Assembly (NCBI RefSeq): GCF_900128525.1
Contig: NZ_FQTQ01000062.1
Span: forward strand, 115,234-179,233
Length of the DNA: 64,000 nt
Direction of reading: 5' to 3'
Origin: a methanotrophic endosymbiont of Bathymodiolus puteoserpentis (Logatchev)
Lineage (GTDB): Bacteria; Pseudomonadota; Gammaproteobacteria; Methylococcales; Methylomonadaceae
Shown: positions 55,262-64,000 of the stretch, in pieces
Numbering within the stretch: position 1 is the stretch's first letter
Layout: each line of letters opens with the position of its first letter
Program-made: the position numbers and the translations under genes
Notes under the pieces: model-generated
The model's database searches: none
The model's input: the letters and a program-made list of their open reading frames with translations, nothing else
Told to the model about the DNA's origin: nothing

Positions 55262-55816
55262 ATGAAATTTTTTAAAAGTGCATGGAATATTTTTTTGGTC
55301 TCTATTATTCTTGTCCTGGTTTCTACAAATATTCTGTCGGTTACTAATGCAAAGTTTCACGATCATCTCTATGGGTTGTTTTCACATTTGCCATATGGCG
55401 AGCTCCTTTCACAGAGTAAATCAAGGAAATATCAGTCACTTTCTGCTGATAATGAACGTCTGCGGAGACAGAATGAGCTATTTAGTAAAAAAGAAAAAGA
55501 ACGCAAAGTAAAACTAGTAAAAGCCCAAAAGATATCTAAAAATATAGCTCGCAGAACAACAAAAAATGTAGCTCTTAACGTTTCTGCCGTTATTCCTGAA
55601 TCGGTGCCTTATTTTGGAGTAGCTCTAATTATCACGGTTACAGCAGCAGATATATATGCAGGATGTGAAACGATGAAAGATACAAACGAACTTCTGCTAA
55701 TGCTTGGGGGGACTCCAGCGTTGAGTGATGAGGCAACGGTATGCGGTATGACGCTTCCAAATGTGGAAAATGCTACGGATACGCTAGGTATCAGGTTTTA
55801 TGATTTTCTACACTAA
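55262..55816 (+). CDS. Membrane-anchored coiled-coil protein of unknown function
   Basis: About 184 residues. A membrane helix lies near residues 8-28, a charged coiled-coil stretch (about 60-100; RLRRQNELFSKKEKERKVKL) follows, and a second hydrophobic segment is at about 115-135 (PYFGVALIITVTAADIYAGC). The C-terminal part has two or three Cys. I do not recognise a family. The ATG at 55262 is preceded by GAGAG; a GTG at 55247 is an alternative. It stands alone between ubiI and yqgE. Confidence 0.65.
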   Translation: MKFFKSAWNIFLVSIILVLVSTNILSVTNAKFHDHLYGLFSHLPYGELLSQSKSRKYQSLSADNERLRRQNELFSKKEKERKVKLVKAQKISKNIARRTTKNVALNVSAVIPESVPYFGVALIITVTAADIYAGCETMKDTNELLLMLGGTPALSDEATVCGMTLPNVENATDTLGIRFYDFLH

Positions 55817-55987
55817 TTTATTGACGGGTAAAAACTGTTAGGAATCAAAGGTAACTGGCAGCCTATCGGCGAAGAAAAGTACAATAAAGTCTATTAAGTG
55901 CTCATAAAACATTATATTGTCATCTTATGTAGCCTTATATAACGTTATAATTACTCTAATAAATAATCATTTAGGAAATAAAGGTTT

Positions 55988-56554
55988 ATGCAAGAAACTA
56001 GCTCCTTTAAAAATCAATTGCTGATTGCAATGCCTAATTTAAAAGACCCCAACTTTTTTCATGGTGTAACTTTCATCTGCCAGCACAATAGCGAAGGGGC
56101 TTTAGGACTGGTAATTAATCACCCGCTACAAATGAGATTAGGTGATATTTTGGAGCAAATGGATATTTCTGTTGAAAATGAAAAAATAGCTAAACTACCG
56201 GTTTTTGCAGGCGGCCCCGTACAACAAGAGCGCGGCTTTGTTTTGCATCAAACTTCAGAAGAACTTTGGGAGTCGAGTATCTCTGTATCAGATACGCTTT
56301 CGCTAACAACATCACGCGATATTTTACAAGCCATTGCTGCCGGTCAAGGTCCACAAAAGTTTTTAATTGCTCTCGGCTATGCTGGCTGGGGAGAAGAGCA
56401 GCTAGAAAGAGAAATAAAAGAAAATGCTTGGCTGAATACGCACTATGATGAAAGCGTTGTTTTTGATACGCCCATTAGTCAGCGTTGGAACACGGCAGCA
56501 TATAAAATGGGCTTAGATATTAACTTATTAAGTACGCAAACAGGCCATGCATAA
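55988..56554 (+). CDS. yqgE: UPF0301 family protein YqgE (AlgH)
   Basis: A 188-residue protein with the family start LLIAMPNLKDPNFFHGVTFICQHNSEGALGL split across residues 12-42, FAGGPVQQERGFVLH, and LGYAGWGEEQLEREIKENAWL. Known as AlgH in Pseudomonas, with an unclear regulatory role. It overlaps yqgF by eight bases, as usual for this pair. Confidence 0.95.
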   Translation: MQETSSFKNQLLIAMPNLKDPNFFHGVTFICQHNSEGALGLVINHPLQMRLGDILEQMDISVENEKIAKLPVFAGGPVQQERGFVLHQTSEELWESSISVSDTLSLTTSRDILQAIAAGQGPQKFLIALGYAGWGEEQLEREIKENAWLNTHYDESVVFDTPISQRWNTAAYKMGLDINLLSTQTGHA

Positions 56555-56999
56555 AAAAGACCCTATTCTGGCGGGGTTACAATCGGAAACTTATCTAGGG
56601 TTCGATTTTGGTAATAAAAAAATAGGCACGGCTGTTGGTCAATTAATGACTAAAACAGCCAGCCCACTGATGACGATTCGCTCGCTCAATCAAACTCCCG
56701 GTTGGGATAAAATTAGCGCATTAATTAGCGAATGGCAGCCGACTGGTTTAGTCGTTGGCGTGTCTCGTCAAGCGGATGGTAGTGATAATATCATTACTCC
56801 CAGAATGTTAAAATTCTGCCGCCAATTAAAGGGTCGTTATCATCTCCCTGTTTTTCAAGTAGACGAGGCTTTATCTACCTTTGAGGCAAAACAAATGCTG
56901 TATGATGATTTGCATGTCAATGCGAGTAAGCTCTGGGAAGTCCAAGATCAATTGGCAGCGCAATTAATTCTTCAAACTTGGTTAAATCAACAAAAATAA
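56547..56999 (+). CDS. ruvX: Holliday junction resolvase-like / pre-16S rRNA nuclease YqgF
   Basis: A 150-residue RNase H-fold protein: YLGFDFGNKKIGTAVGQ carries the first catalytic Asp, LVVGVSRQADGSD the middle segment and VDEALSTFEAKQML the later acidic residues. It matures the 5' end of 16S rRNA. It is followed by pyrR after three bases. Confidence 0.95.
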   Translation: MHKKDPILAGLQSETYLGFDFGNKKIGTAVGQLMTKTASPLMTIRSLNQTPGWDKISALISEWQPTGLVVGVSRQADGSDNIITPRMLKFCRQLKGRYHLPVFQVDEALSTFEAKQMLYDDLHVNASKLWEVQDQLAAQLILQTWLNQQK

Positions 57000-57002
57000 A
57001 AA

Positions 57003-57524
57003 ATGGCTATTGAACACATTGAAATTCCCGTTTTATTCAATCAGTTAGAGTCATCTCTTATTGAGCTTATGGAACAGCGCCAAATTACTGACCCTATTGT
57101 TATCGGTATTCATACCGGCGGTGTTTGGGTTGCAGAAAAAATACATAATTGGCTAAATATTAAAGAGCCTTTGGCACTATTGGATATTTCTTTTTATCGA
57201 GATGATTTTTCTCAGATAGGCATGCACCCTAAAGTTAAGCAAAGCACGCTTCCTTTTACCATTGAAGGACGTGATATTATTTTAATTGATGATGTGTTTT
57301 ATACCGGAAGAACAGTACGTGCAGCATTAAATGAAATTTTTGAATTTGGGCGACCGAATCAAGTCATTTTAGGGGTCTTAATTGAGCGTAATGGCAGACA
57401 AGTGCCTATCCGTCCAGACTGTGTTGGGGCGAAAGTTTCGTTAGCGGACGGGCAGAGTATCAAACTAACAGGGCCAGAGCCATTAGATTTGATGATTGAA
57501 CGGAGGCGGTATGCTCGAGATTGA
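57003..57524 (+). CDS. pyrR: PyrR bifunctional regulator / uracil phosphoribosyltransferase
   Basis: A 173-residue PRTase-fold protein with the PRPP loop [18 protein letters not shown] and the late RIPRPDCV-like segment [10 protein letters not shown]. In Gram-positive bacteria PyrR controls pyr attenuation; in pseudomonads and relatives it lies before pyrB as here. It overlaps pyrB by 14 bases. No PyrR-type attenuator was visible upstream. Confidence 0.93.
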   Translation: MAIEHIEIPVLFNQLESSLIELMEQRQITDPIVIGIHTGGVWVAEKIHNWLNIKEPLALLDISFYRDDFSQIGMHPKVKQSTLPFTIEGRDIILIDDVFYTGRTVRAALNEIFEFGRPNQVILGVLIERNGRQVPIRPDCVGAKVSLADGQSIKLTGPEPLDLMIERRRYARD

Positions 57525-58482
57525 GAATTTACAATTAAATTCGCAAGGTAAATTACGTCATTTCCTAAGTATCGAAGGATTAAATAAGGACTTATTAACC
57601 GAAATTTTAGATACAGCTGAATCTTTTGCGGGTGCTTCTGAGCAGAGCATTAAGAAATTTCCCTTATTACGCGGCAAAACCATTGTTAATTTATTTTTTG
57701 AAAATAGTACGCGCACGCGTGCTACGTTTGAACTAGCTGCTACGCGCCTTTCGGCAGATATATTAAGCATGAATATTGCAACGTCTGCGACCTCAAAAGG
57801 CGAAAGTTTACTGGATACTATTCGTAATATGGAGGCCATGCAGGTCGATATGTTTGTGGTGCGTCATTCGCTTAGCGGTGCCGCTCATTTTATTGCCCAA
57901 CATACTGCACCCCATATTAATGTGATTAATGCTGGCGATGGGCAGCATGAGCATCCCACACAAGCGATGCTGGATATGTTTACTATTCGGCGTGTTAAAA
58001 AACAGTTTACTGGCTTGCGGGTTGCTATTATCGGCGATATTCTGCATTCACGCGTAGCGCGCTCACAGATACTTGCTTTAAACATGCTCGGCGTTGAAGA
58101 AGTTCGGGTTATTGCACCTAAGAGTTTACTGCCTGTACAAGTCGAAGCGTTAGGTGTTTCTGTTTATTATGATATGCAAGCCGGATTAAAAAATGTCGAT
58201 GTGATTATTATGCTGCGTTTACAAAAAGAACGTATGAATAGTGCATTTTTACCGAGTGAAAATGAATATTTTAAATGCTTTGGCTTATCCGATGAAAAGC
58301 TAAAAATTGCCAATAAAGATGCTGTTGTTATGCACCCTGGGCCAATAAATCGCGGGGTTGAAATTTCTTCTAGTGTGGCTGATGGGGCGCAGTCAGTTAT
58401 TTTGCAACAAGTTAGCAATGGTATCGCTGTGCGTATGGCTATTTTATCCATGACTATGAATGGCAATAGAGGTGCAGAATAA
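57511..58482 (+). CDS. pyrB: Aspartate carbamoyltransferase catalytic subunit
   Basis: A 323-residue enzyme with the carbamoyl-phosphate motif [13 protein letters not shown] near residue 65, [14 protein letters not shown], and [11 protein letters not shown] near the end. It commits carbamoyl phosphate to pyrimidines. The ATG at 57511 is chosen because GGAGGCGG lies just before it. It belongs to the long ATCase class that associates with an inactive dihydroorotase; that gene follows directly (TAATG overlap). Confidence 0.96.
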   Translation: MLEIENLQLNSQGKLRHFLSIEGLNKDLLTEILDTAESFAGASEQSIKKFPLLRGKTIVNLFFENSTRTRATFELAATRLSADILSMNIATSATSKGESLLDTIRNMEAMQVDMFVVRHSLSGAAHFIAQHTAPHINVINAGDGQHEHPTQAMLDMFTIRRVKKQFTGLRVAIIGDILHSRVARSQILALNMLGVEEVRVIAPKSLLPVQVEALGVSVYYDMQAGLKNVDVIIMLRLQKERMNSAFLPSENEYFKCFGLSDEKLKIANKDAVVMHPGPINRGVEISSSVADGAQSVILQQVSNGIAVRMAILSMTMNGNRGAE

Positions 58483-59762
58483 TGCATATTGAAATTGTTA
58501 ATGGGCATGTTATTGATCCGCAAAATGGTCTTGATCAACAAGGTTCGTTATATATCGCAGAAGGCAAGATTATTGGCATGATGCAAGCGCCTGATGGGTT
58601 TACTGCCGATACTAGCATTAATGCGCAAGGGCGTATTGTTTGTCCTGGCTTTGTTGATTTGAGTGCGCGTTTGCGTGAGCCTGGGCAAAGTCACAAAGCG
58701 ACCATGAAATCGGAAACTAAGGCTGCAGCAAGTGCTGGTTTTACTAGTCTTTGCATTCCGCCTGATACAAGCCCTGTTATTGATTCTCCTGCGATTGTCG
58801 AATTAATTGAAGATAAGGCAGAAAAATGTGGCTACCCACATATTTACCCTATTGCGGCATTAACCCAAAAATTAGCAGGTACCGAACTCAGTTCTATGCA
58901 TGCTTTAAAAAAAGCAGGCTGTATCGCGGTCAGCCATGGCTATCATGCCTTGCAAGATTTATTGGTTTTACGGCGCGCAATGGAGTATGCGGCAAGCTAT
59001 GATTTATTATTAATATATTGCCCTCAAGAGGCTGCATTGAGCAATAAGGGCTGTGCGCATGAAGGTGCAATGGCAAGCCGTTATGGTTTACCTGGTATTC
59101 CTGCTGCTGCGGAAACGATTGCTTTAGTGCAGTGCATGGAGTTAATTGAACAAACTGGGTGTCGTGTACATTTTCAAGGATTAAGCTGCGCGCGCTCAGT
59201 AGATCTAATAGCTAAAGCTAAAATTGCTGGTTTGCCGGTTAGTGCTGGTGTTGCTATGCATCAATTACATTTAACTGATCAGGATATGCGGCCTTACGAT
59301 AGCCATTATCATGTTATTCCGCCATTGCGCAGTCAGCAGGATAAAGATGCACTGCTAGTGGGCATACAGAACAACACTATTGATAGTATCTGTAGTGACC
59401 ACCAACCACATGATGTCGATGCAAAATTAGGCGCATTCCCAGAAACGGAGCCAGGTATTTCGGCATTAGAAACGGTATTACCATTAATGTTGCGTTTGGT
59501 TGAACAAAAAAACTTAAGTTTAACTCAGGGTATTGAAAAATTAAGTACGGAACCTGCTCGAATTTTAGGTCTTAATGCAGGTGGATTAGCTGTTAACAAT
59601 GTGGCTGATGTGTGTATATTTAATACGCGTGAAAGCTGGGAAATAAACGCTAAAACTTGGCAAAGTCGTGGCCTAAACACTCCGTTTTGGCAGGATACGA
59701 TGCAGGGTAAAGTTACCCATACCCTACAGGGCGGTAAAATAATTTACTTAGCAGAAAGATAA
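58482..59762 (+). CDS. Inactive dihydroorotase-like protein PyrC' (PyrX)
   Basis: A 426-residue amidohydrolase-fold protein in the dihydroorotase family. In active enzymes the first metal site is D-x-H-x-H-L-R-E-P-G; here it reads DLSARLREPG, so both His are lost. The second His cluster is CPQEAA instead of HCED, while SDHQPH near residue 305 remains. It is therefore expected to be catalytically dead and to scaffold PyrB, as known for Pseudomonas PyrC'. An active PyrC must be encoded elsewhere. Confidence 0.9.
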   Translation: MHIEIVNGHVIDPQNGLDQQGSLYIAEGKIIGMMQAPDGFTADTSINAQGRIVCPGFVDLSARLREPGQSHKATMKSETKAAASAGFTSLCIPPDTSPVIDSPAIVELIEDKAEKCGYPHIYPIAALTQKLAGTELSSMHALKKAGCIAVSHGYHALQDLLVLRRAMEYAASYDLLLIYCPQEAALSNKGCAHEGAMASRYGLPGIPAAAETIALVQCMELIEQTGCRVHFQGLSCARSVDLIAKAKIAGLPVSAGVAMHQLHLTDQDMRPYDSHYHVIPPLRSQQDKDALLVGIQNNTIDSICSDHQPHDVDAKLGAFPETEPGISALETVLPLMLRLVEQKNLSLTQGIEKLSTEPARILGLNAGGLAVNNVADVCIFNTRESWEINAKTWQSRGLNTPFWQDTMQGKVTHTLQGGKIIYLAER

Positions 59763-59775
59763 CGGAGGCCGTGGT

Positions 59776-60084
59776 ATGCAGTATAAAAAATTAAGTTTAT
59801 GGGTATTAACTTTAGGTTTAGTCGCTTGCTCAGATGACTATACACCCAGAGAAAGTTCACCCGCTAAAACTATTTATTTAGAGGCCTGTGCGAGGTGTCA
59901 TGCGGGCGAACCTGAGAACCCTAAAAGGTATTATTGGTCTATTAATTCTAAAAATATTAATGCTAAATATATAGCGCATAAAGTGAATGCAGGTGGCTTA
60001 ACTATGCCCAGTTTTCCAAATATACAAGGCGAAAGTATGCGTAAGTTAACTGAGTATGTATTACTGCATAACCTTAAGAAATAG
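59776..60084 (+). CDS. Lipoprotein-type mono-heme cytochrome c
   Basis: A 102-residue protein with a lipoprotein signal (LVAC at about residues 15-18), one heme motif CARCH at about 37-41 and a likely Met ligand in TMPSFP near residue 78. The size and layout are of a class I cytochrome of the c5/c-type electron carriers, anchored in the periplasm. It follows PyrC' by 13 bases, with a CGGAGG ribosome-binding site. Confidence 0.88.
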   Translation: MQYKKLSLWVLTLGLVACSDDYTPRESSPAKTIYLEACARCHAGEPENPKRYYWSINSKNINAKYIAHKVNAGGLTMPSFPNIQGESMRKLTEYVLLHNLKK

Positions 60085-60229
60085 GCATAAAAATAAGTTA
60101 TTGTGCCAATCGTATTATTGATGCCTTAAAAGGCAGGCGTGGCCTCAAGCACCTGTAGGTCATGAGTTTTTTATGCCAAATTTAAAAGGTGCTGTACTCG
60201 CTAAGCAGTGACCTTACAAGTTATATTTC

Positions 60230-60257
60230 TTGATGCCTTGTTAACAGGTGCTATAAT
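60230..60257 (+). promoter_or_regulatory. Sigma-70 promoter of the Phd/ParE-type operon
   Basis: TTGATG (60230-60235), a 16-base spacer and a perfect TATAAT (60252-60257), 36 bases before the antitoxin start. Confidence 0.7.
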
Positions 60258-60271
60258 CAGTACTTGTCAAC
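60240..60271. promoter_or_regulatory. Operator dyad over the -10 element of the toxin-antitoxin promoter
   Basis: GTTAACAGGTGC (60240-60251) and GTACTTGTCAAC (60260-60271) are inverted repeats matching at nine of twelve positions, centred on TATAAT. This is the expected layout for autorepression by a Phd/YefM antitoxin-toxin complex. Confidence 0.6.
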
Positions 60272-60292
60272 AATTTATTAAAGGTTCTCCCC

Positions 60293-60562
60293 ATGCAAAT
60301 AAAGTTCTCAGAAGATGTTATTCCTCTTTCAGAGCTCAAAGTTAACCCTGGGAAAATTATAAATCGTGCTAAAGACGCTCATCGACCAATCCTTCTTACT
60401 AGTCGAGGAAAAGGAATCGCTGTAGTGCAAGGGCTTGCTGAGTATGAAGAAAACCAAGAAAATCGGGAGTTTATGAAGGCCATTACACAGGGGCTCATAG
60501 AAATAAAGGAAGGCAGTGAATTCAAGTTAGATGAGGTTAAAAAGAAACTAGGTATAAGCTGA
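60293..60562 (+). CDS. Phd/YefM family antitoxin
   Basis: An 89-residue antitoxin: DVIPLSELKVNPGKIINRAKDAHRPILLTSRGKG is split across the Phd-type N-terminal DNA-binding fold, followed by VVQGLAEYEE and an acidic tail (LIEIKEGSEFKLDEVKKKLG) that should bind the toxin. The toxin gene starts immediately after its stop. Confidence 0.9.
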   Translation: MQIKFSEDVIPLSELKVNPGKIINRAKDAHRPILLTSRGKGIAVVQGLAEYEENQENREFMKAITQGLIEIKEGSEFKLDEVKKKLGIS

Positions 60563-60862
60563 GTGAAAATTTTTATTTCCAATTCAGCTTTTGGTGATAT
60601 TGAAAGCATCAAAGAATACTATGAGAATGAAGGTATTGCTCATGTTGGTAAGCAATATGTAGTTTCAATTATTGACCATATTCAAACTTTAAGTGACAAC
60701 CCTGATATTGGAAGAAAAGTTCCAGAATTTGACGAAGAAAAAATAAGGGAACTTATTCATTCAGCATTTCGAATTGTTTATTTGAGGAAAAAAAATTCAA
60801 TTCATATTATTAGAGTATGGCGTAGTGAGAGATTGCTTGTGCTACCAGAAAATGAAATATAA
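60563..60862 (+). CDS. RelE/ParE superfamily toxin
   Basis: A 99-residue toxin starting at GTG directly after the antitoxin stop. It has ISNSAFGDIESIKEYYENEG, NPDIGRKVPEF, and the late RIVYLRKKNSIHIIRVWRSERLL of ParE-type toxins. ParE poisons gyrase while RelE cuts mRNA; the sequence looks ParE-like, but the target is not proven. Confidence 0.9.
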   Translation: MKIFISNSAFGDIESIKEYYENEGIAHVGKQYVVSIIDHIQTLSDNPDIGRKVPEFDEEKIRELIHSAFRIVYLRKKNSIHIIRVWRSERLLVLPENEI

Positions 60863-61099
60863 CAAAAAAAATTCCAGTTGACCGCTGGCAGCTCAGTTTT
60901 TTCAAAGGTCATTTTCATCAAAGTTCAGTGTGTTAGCTGAGTTCATCGAATATCTGTCAGCGGCCACTGAATTTGGCGTTATCTAGCAAAATTGAACAAG
61001 AAAGATAAGTTTATAGCCTAGTGATCATTGAAATGGAAAATGTAATGATCATGTTATTGCTATGATGGTTTATAACAATTATATTTTTAAGAGGCTTCC

Positions 61100-63733
61100 A
61101 TGCGAAATTGGAAATGGTTATCCGTTTTTATAGGGTTAACAGCACTCGCTGTCATCATCTACATTCTATTCTACTTTGTCTTTCTCGACTTCTTTGTCGA
61201 CCTATGGTGGTTTCGCTCGCTTAATTTTGAAGGCTATTTTTGGCTAAGGCTACTCTATCGGTTTATTTTCTCTGGCGGTGTCACGCTGATATTTTTTAGT
61301 ATCTTCTTTTTTCATTTCTGGATTGCCTCGCGTTATTTAGGCTTAAGCCCTCCAGATGAAATATTGGTTAGTGCAGATAAGCGGCAGCGCTTCCAATCTT
61401 TTGCCGATATATTTATGGATGGCTCAATAAAGGTTTATACGCCTTTGTCTTTGCTATTAGCTATCGTTATAGCCATTCCTTTTTATGATCAATGGGAGGC
61501 TGCTTTACTCTATTTTTTTGGTAGCTCCTCGGGGATTGTTGATCCTGTTTATGGGCAGGATGTGAGCTTTTATTTGTTTTCATATCCACTTTATATGCTG
61601 ATTCAGCAAGAGTTGCTGTATACCTCAACGATTCTGTTTTTTCTAGTTGCCGCTCTTTATTGGATCGAACATGTTTTTGTGCCTAATCAGAACAAATCCT
61701 ACCCTCTGGGCGTAAAAATTCACTTAACGATTTTAATCGGCTTTACGGCATTATTTGTGATTTGGGGGTTCTTCTTAGATCGTTTTTCTTTATTGTATGT
61801 CAGCTCACATGAGCCGGTATTTTTTGGACCCGGTTTTGTTGAGATACGTTATCAATTACCGCTTATTTGGCTGAGTATTGTTTCTTTTTTTGCGCTGTTC
61901 GTTGCTGCTGTTATTTATATTTTTTCTCCAAAACATCGTAGTGTTATCCCTATTTTCGTGGCCTTAGGCAGTTTGTTGCTGGCTCTAGGGTTACAAAATG
62001 TATCATTTATTCCTAGCTTAATAAATTCCTTGATTGTGCGGCCAAACCCCGTATTGACAGAAGGGAAATTTATGCAAAGTAATATCGATGCTACACTCAA
62101 TGCTTATGATTTAAATAATATAGAGACGGTAGATTATAAAATTAATTTAGATGCTGCTGATGACATTGCTAGCTGGTCTACTCAAAAGCATTTTGAGAAT
62201 ATTCCTGTATGGGATAGAGAGTTTTTAAAAGATGTTTATCAGCAACTACAAGGTCTGCGTCCTTATTATAATTTTCAAAGTGTCGATGAAGATCGCTATT
62301 ATTTAAGTGGTCATATCCAGCAAGTTAATTTATCAGCACGAGAGCTTAATATTGATAAGATACCCGATGCAGCAAAGAGTTGGGAAAATATTCATTTGCG
62401 CTATACACATGGTTATGGCGCGGTAGTGACTCCAGCCGCCCAAGATGCAGGAAAGCCTATCGTATGGTATTTGCGTGATTTGAATATGCATTCAGATGTA
62501 GAGCTTTCTGTGGAGACACCTGATATTTATTATGGTGAAGAAAAATATACCTATGCTATCGTGCCCAATAAATTGGATATTCTAGGTTTATCAGATTCCG
62601 GTCAAGATGTTAATAGCTCTTATAAAGGGGGGTCTGGCATACCGTTTAAATCTCTATTTAGAAAGCTATTATTAGCCATTTATTTTAGCGATGAAAAGAT
62701 TTTTTTCTCAACGAATATTTCTTCTCAGAGCAAAATTTTATTAAGGCGTAATATTGTTGACAGAGTAACGCGACTTACTCCTTTTTTACATCTTGATAAA
62801 GATCCTTACTTAGTGATTACCAAAGGTCGGTTTTACTGGATTCAAGATGCCTATACCTTATCTGATAAATATCCTGTCTCTAAATTTGCCAGTGATAATT
62901 TTCTCTCGGGTACAAAGGATTTTAACTATATCCGCAACTCAGTAAAAATTATGATTGATGCCTATACTGGATCAGTAAAATATTATATTGCCGAGCCTGA
63001 TGATCCTATTATTAATGCTTATCGTGTTGCTTATCCAGGTGTTTTTAAACAGTTAGAAGATATACCTAGCGATTTACGCAGACATTTACGTTACCCACGT
63101 GAATTATATTTTATGCAAATGATGGTTTATGCTAAATATCATCAAACAAACCCTAACTTGTTTTTTGAACAAGCAGAGACATGGCAGTTTGCTAAGGTAA
63201 ATAAAAAGTCTATCATGCCTTACTATCAAACTATGGATTTTGGCCATTGTAATAATAGAGAGGAGTTCGTGATGATTAATCCGATGACCCCGATTAATCG
63301 CAGTAACTTAAGTATGATAGGTGTCGCAGGTATCTTAGATACTAAAAGCTGTGAAGCTGATAGCTATAAGCCGAATATAAAAGTTTATAAGTTTAAAAGA
63401 GATGTACAAGTTAATGGGCCTGCACAAGTAGAAGCATTAATTGACCAAGACCCAGTTATTTCAGAGCAATTTACTTTATGGGATCAACATGGTTCAAATG
63501 TAGAGAAAGGGCGTATGGTTATTTTGCCGATGGGCGAAAATTCAATTTTATATGTACAACCTATTTATATGATTGCGACTAAAACTAAGATACCTGAGTT
63601 AACGCGAGTCATCGTTTCCATAGGTAATGAAGTCGTTATGGCACGTACGTTACGAGTAGCCTTTAAAAAGTTGAAAGAAAAATTTGAACAGGGGGCGAAA
63701 GAGACAAGTAAAACAGGAATTTCTATTCCGTAA
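61100..63733 (+). CDS. UPF0182 family membrane protein
   Basis: An 877-residue protein. Seven membrane helices lie in the first 310 residues (for example WLSVFIGLTALAVIIYILFY, VTLIFFSIFFFHFWIASRYL). A large periplasmic domain follows with the family segments LTEGKFMQSNIDATLNAYDL, LRPYYNFQSVDEDRYYL and YTHGYGAVVTPAAQ. The function of the family is not established. An AAGAGG precedes the ATG. It is monocistronic. Confidence 0.93.
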   Translation: MRNWKWLSVFIGLTALAVIIYILFYFVFLDFFVDLWWFRSLNFEGYFWLRLLYRFIFSGGVTLIFFSIFFFHFWIASRYLGLSPPDEILVSADKRQRFQSFADIFMDGSIKVYTPLSLLLAIVIAIPFYDQWEAALLYFFGSSSGIVDPVYGQDVSFYLFSYPLYMLIQQELLYTSTILFFLVAALYWIEHVFVPNQNKSYPLGVKIHLTILIGFTALFVIWGFFLDRFSLLYVSSHEPVFFGPGFVEIRYQLPLIWLSIVSFFALFVAAVIYIFSPKHRSVIPIFVALGSLLLALGLQNVSFIPSLINSLIVRPNPVLTEGKFMQSNIDATLNAYDLNNIETVDYKINLDAADDIASWSTQKHFENIPVWDREFLKDVYQQLQGLRPYYNFQSVDEDRYYLSGHIQQVNLSARELNIDKIPDAAKSWENIHLRYTHGYGAVVTPAAQDAGKPIVWYLRDLNMHSDVELSVETPDIYYGEEKYTYAIVPNKLDILGLSDSGQDVNSSYKGGSGIPFKSLFRKLLLAIYFSDEKIFFSTNISSQSKILLRRNIVDRVTRLTPFLHLDKDPYLVITKGRFYWIQDAYTLSDKYPVSKFASDNFLSGTKDFNYIRNSVKIMIDAYTGSVKYYIAEPDDPIINAYRVAYPGVFKQLEDIPSDLRRHLRYPRELYFMQMMVYAKYHQTNPNLFFEQAETWQFAKVNKKSIMPYYQTMDFGHCNNREEFVMINPMTPINRSNLSMIGVAGILDTKSCEADSYKPNIKVYKFKRDVQVNGPAQVEALIDQDPVISEQFTLWDQHGSNVEKGRMVILPMGENSILYVQPIYMIATKTKIPELTRVIVSIGNEVVMARTLRVAFKKLKEKFEQGAKETSKTGISIP

Positions 63734-63742
63734 GTACGTCAT

Positions 63743-63776
63743 TGTATCCATTAGCATTTGATTGCTAATGGATACA
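63743..63776. terminator. Hairpin downstream of the UPF0182 gene
   Basis: A perfect 14-bp stem (63743-63756 with 63763-63776) and six-base loop, ten bases after the stop. No T-tract. The remaining sequence to 64000 shows no gene. Confidence 0.5.
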
Positions 63777-64000
63777 CCGTATGTTCGACTTTAAGAAGTT
63801 GCAAGTTAAATTTGTTCGAGGTGTGTAGGATACAGCTAGCCTCGGATGGGTAGATAGTTCGCGGTAGGCGATAGGTTAGGAATGAGCACAAATTAATTTA
63901 GGCAAGTTCAATTTAAGAATTATAATGATGCAACTCATAAACTTTATTTAAAATCGACCCAAGATAAAACCTTACTCAAAAGAAATTGAAGCGCAGATGC

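Overview
This window is AT-rich bacterial chromosome and almost certainly gammaproteobacterial. The evidence is the zapA / 6S RNA / ygfB-pepP-ubiH-ubiI neighbourhood, recC-recB, the pilV-W-X-Y1-Y2-E minor pilin cluster, yqgE-yqgF-pyrR-pyrB-pyrC', rpmB-rpmG and sirB. Several accessory genes fit a Methylococcales-like methanotroph or a related lineage: an AMP/thymidine phosphorylase paired with a PRPP synthetase-like protein, a bufferin/HvfA-like Met/Cys-rich secreted peptide, and a membrane CxxCH protein. No methane-oxidation marker lies in the window, so that placement is tentative. No rRNA, tRNA, complete insertion sequence, prophage or CRISPR array was seen.

Layout. 1-8.8 kb: nucleotide phosphorylase (cut by the window edge) and PRPP synthetase-like gene, a ceramidase-like membrane protein, BON-LysM and DUF937 proteins, a DUF3754/LBF_2804-like membrane pair, a Nudix protein, a perfect match to the chromosomal parS site at 7580-7595, and a lysine-rich histone-H1-like protein. 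8.8-20 kb: recB and recC (no recD beside them), tonB-like and gshB, rpmB-rpmG, and a cNMP-binding/rhodanese regulator. 20-28.4 kb: moaB, DUF423, pepN, an ElyC-like DUF218 protein, pilS-pilR and an ankyrin protein. 28.6-37 kb: a ComEA-like protein, a heptad-repeat coiled-coil protein and the fimT-pilV-W-X-Y1-Y2-E operon. 37.4-45.8 kb: a glycosyltransferase, a stand-alone FtsH-peptidase-like protein, a nucleoside phosphorylase-like protein, sirB, the CxxCH membrane protein, ilvE, pyrE, a composite ccdAB/truncated yefM/yoeB toxin-antitoxin locus, and hemW. 45.8-50.6 kb: the bufferin-like peptide, sucCD, a DUF3530 hydrolase, 6S RNA, zapA and a small coiled-coil protein. 50.8-60 kb: ygfB-pepP-ubiH-ubiI, then yqgE-yqgF-pyrR-pyrB-pyrC'-cytochrome. 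60.3-64 kb: a Phd/ParE-type toxin-antitoxin operon with a visible promoter and operator, and a UPF0182 protein.

Most genes are housekeeping. The most interesting signals are: (1) an orphan, internally duplicated bufferin-like precursor whose nine cysteines are all followed by glycine, with no modification genes beside it; (2) a ccdAB operon joined to a yefM antitoxin that has lost its N-terminus; (3) at least four families of small dispersed palindromic or MITE-like elements, some with clean target-site duplications; (4) a parS site; (5) a stand-alone M41-type metalloprotease domain. No clearly new multi-gene defence system was found.
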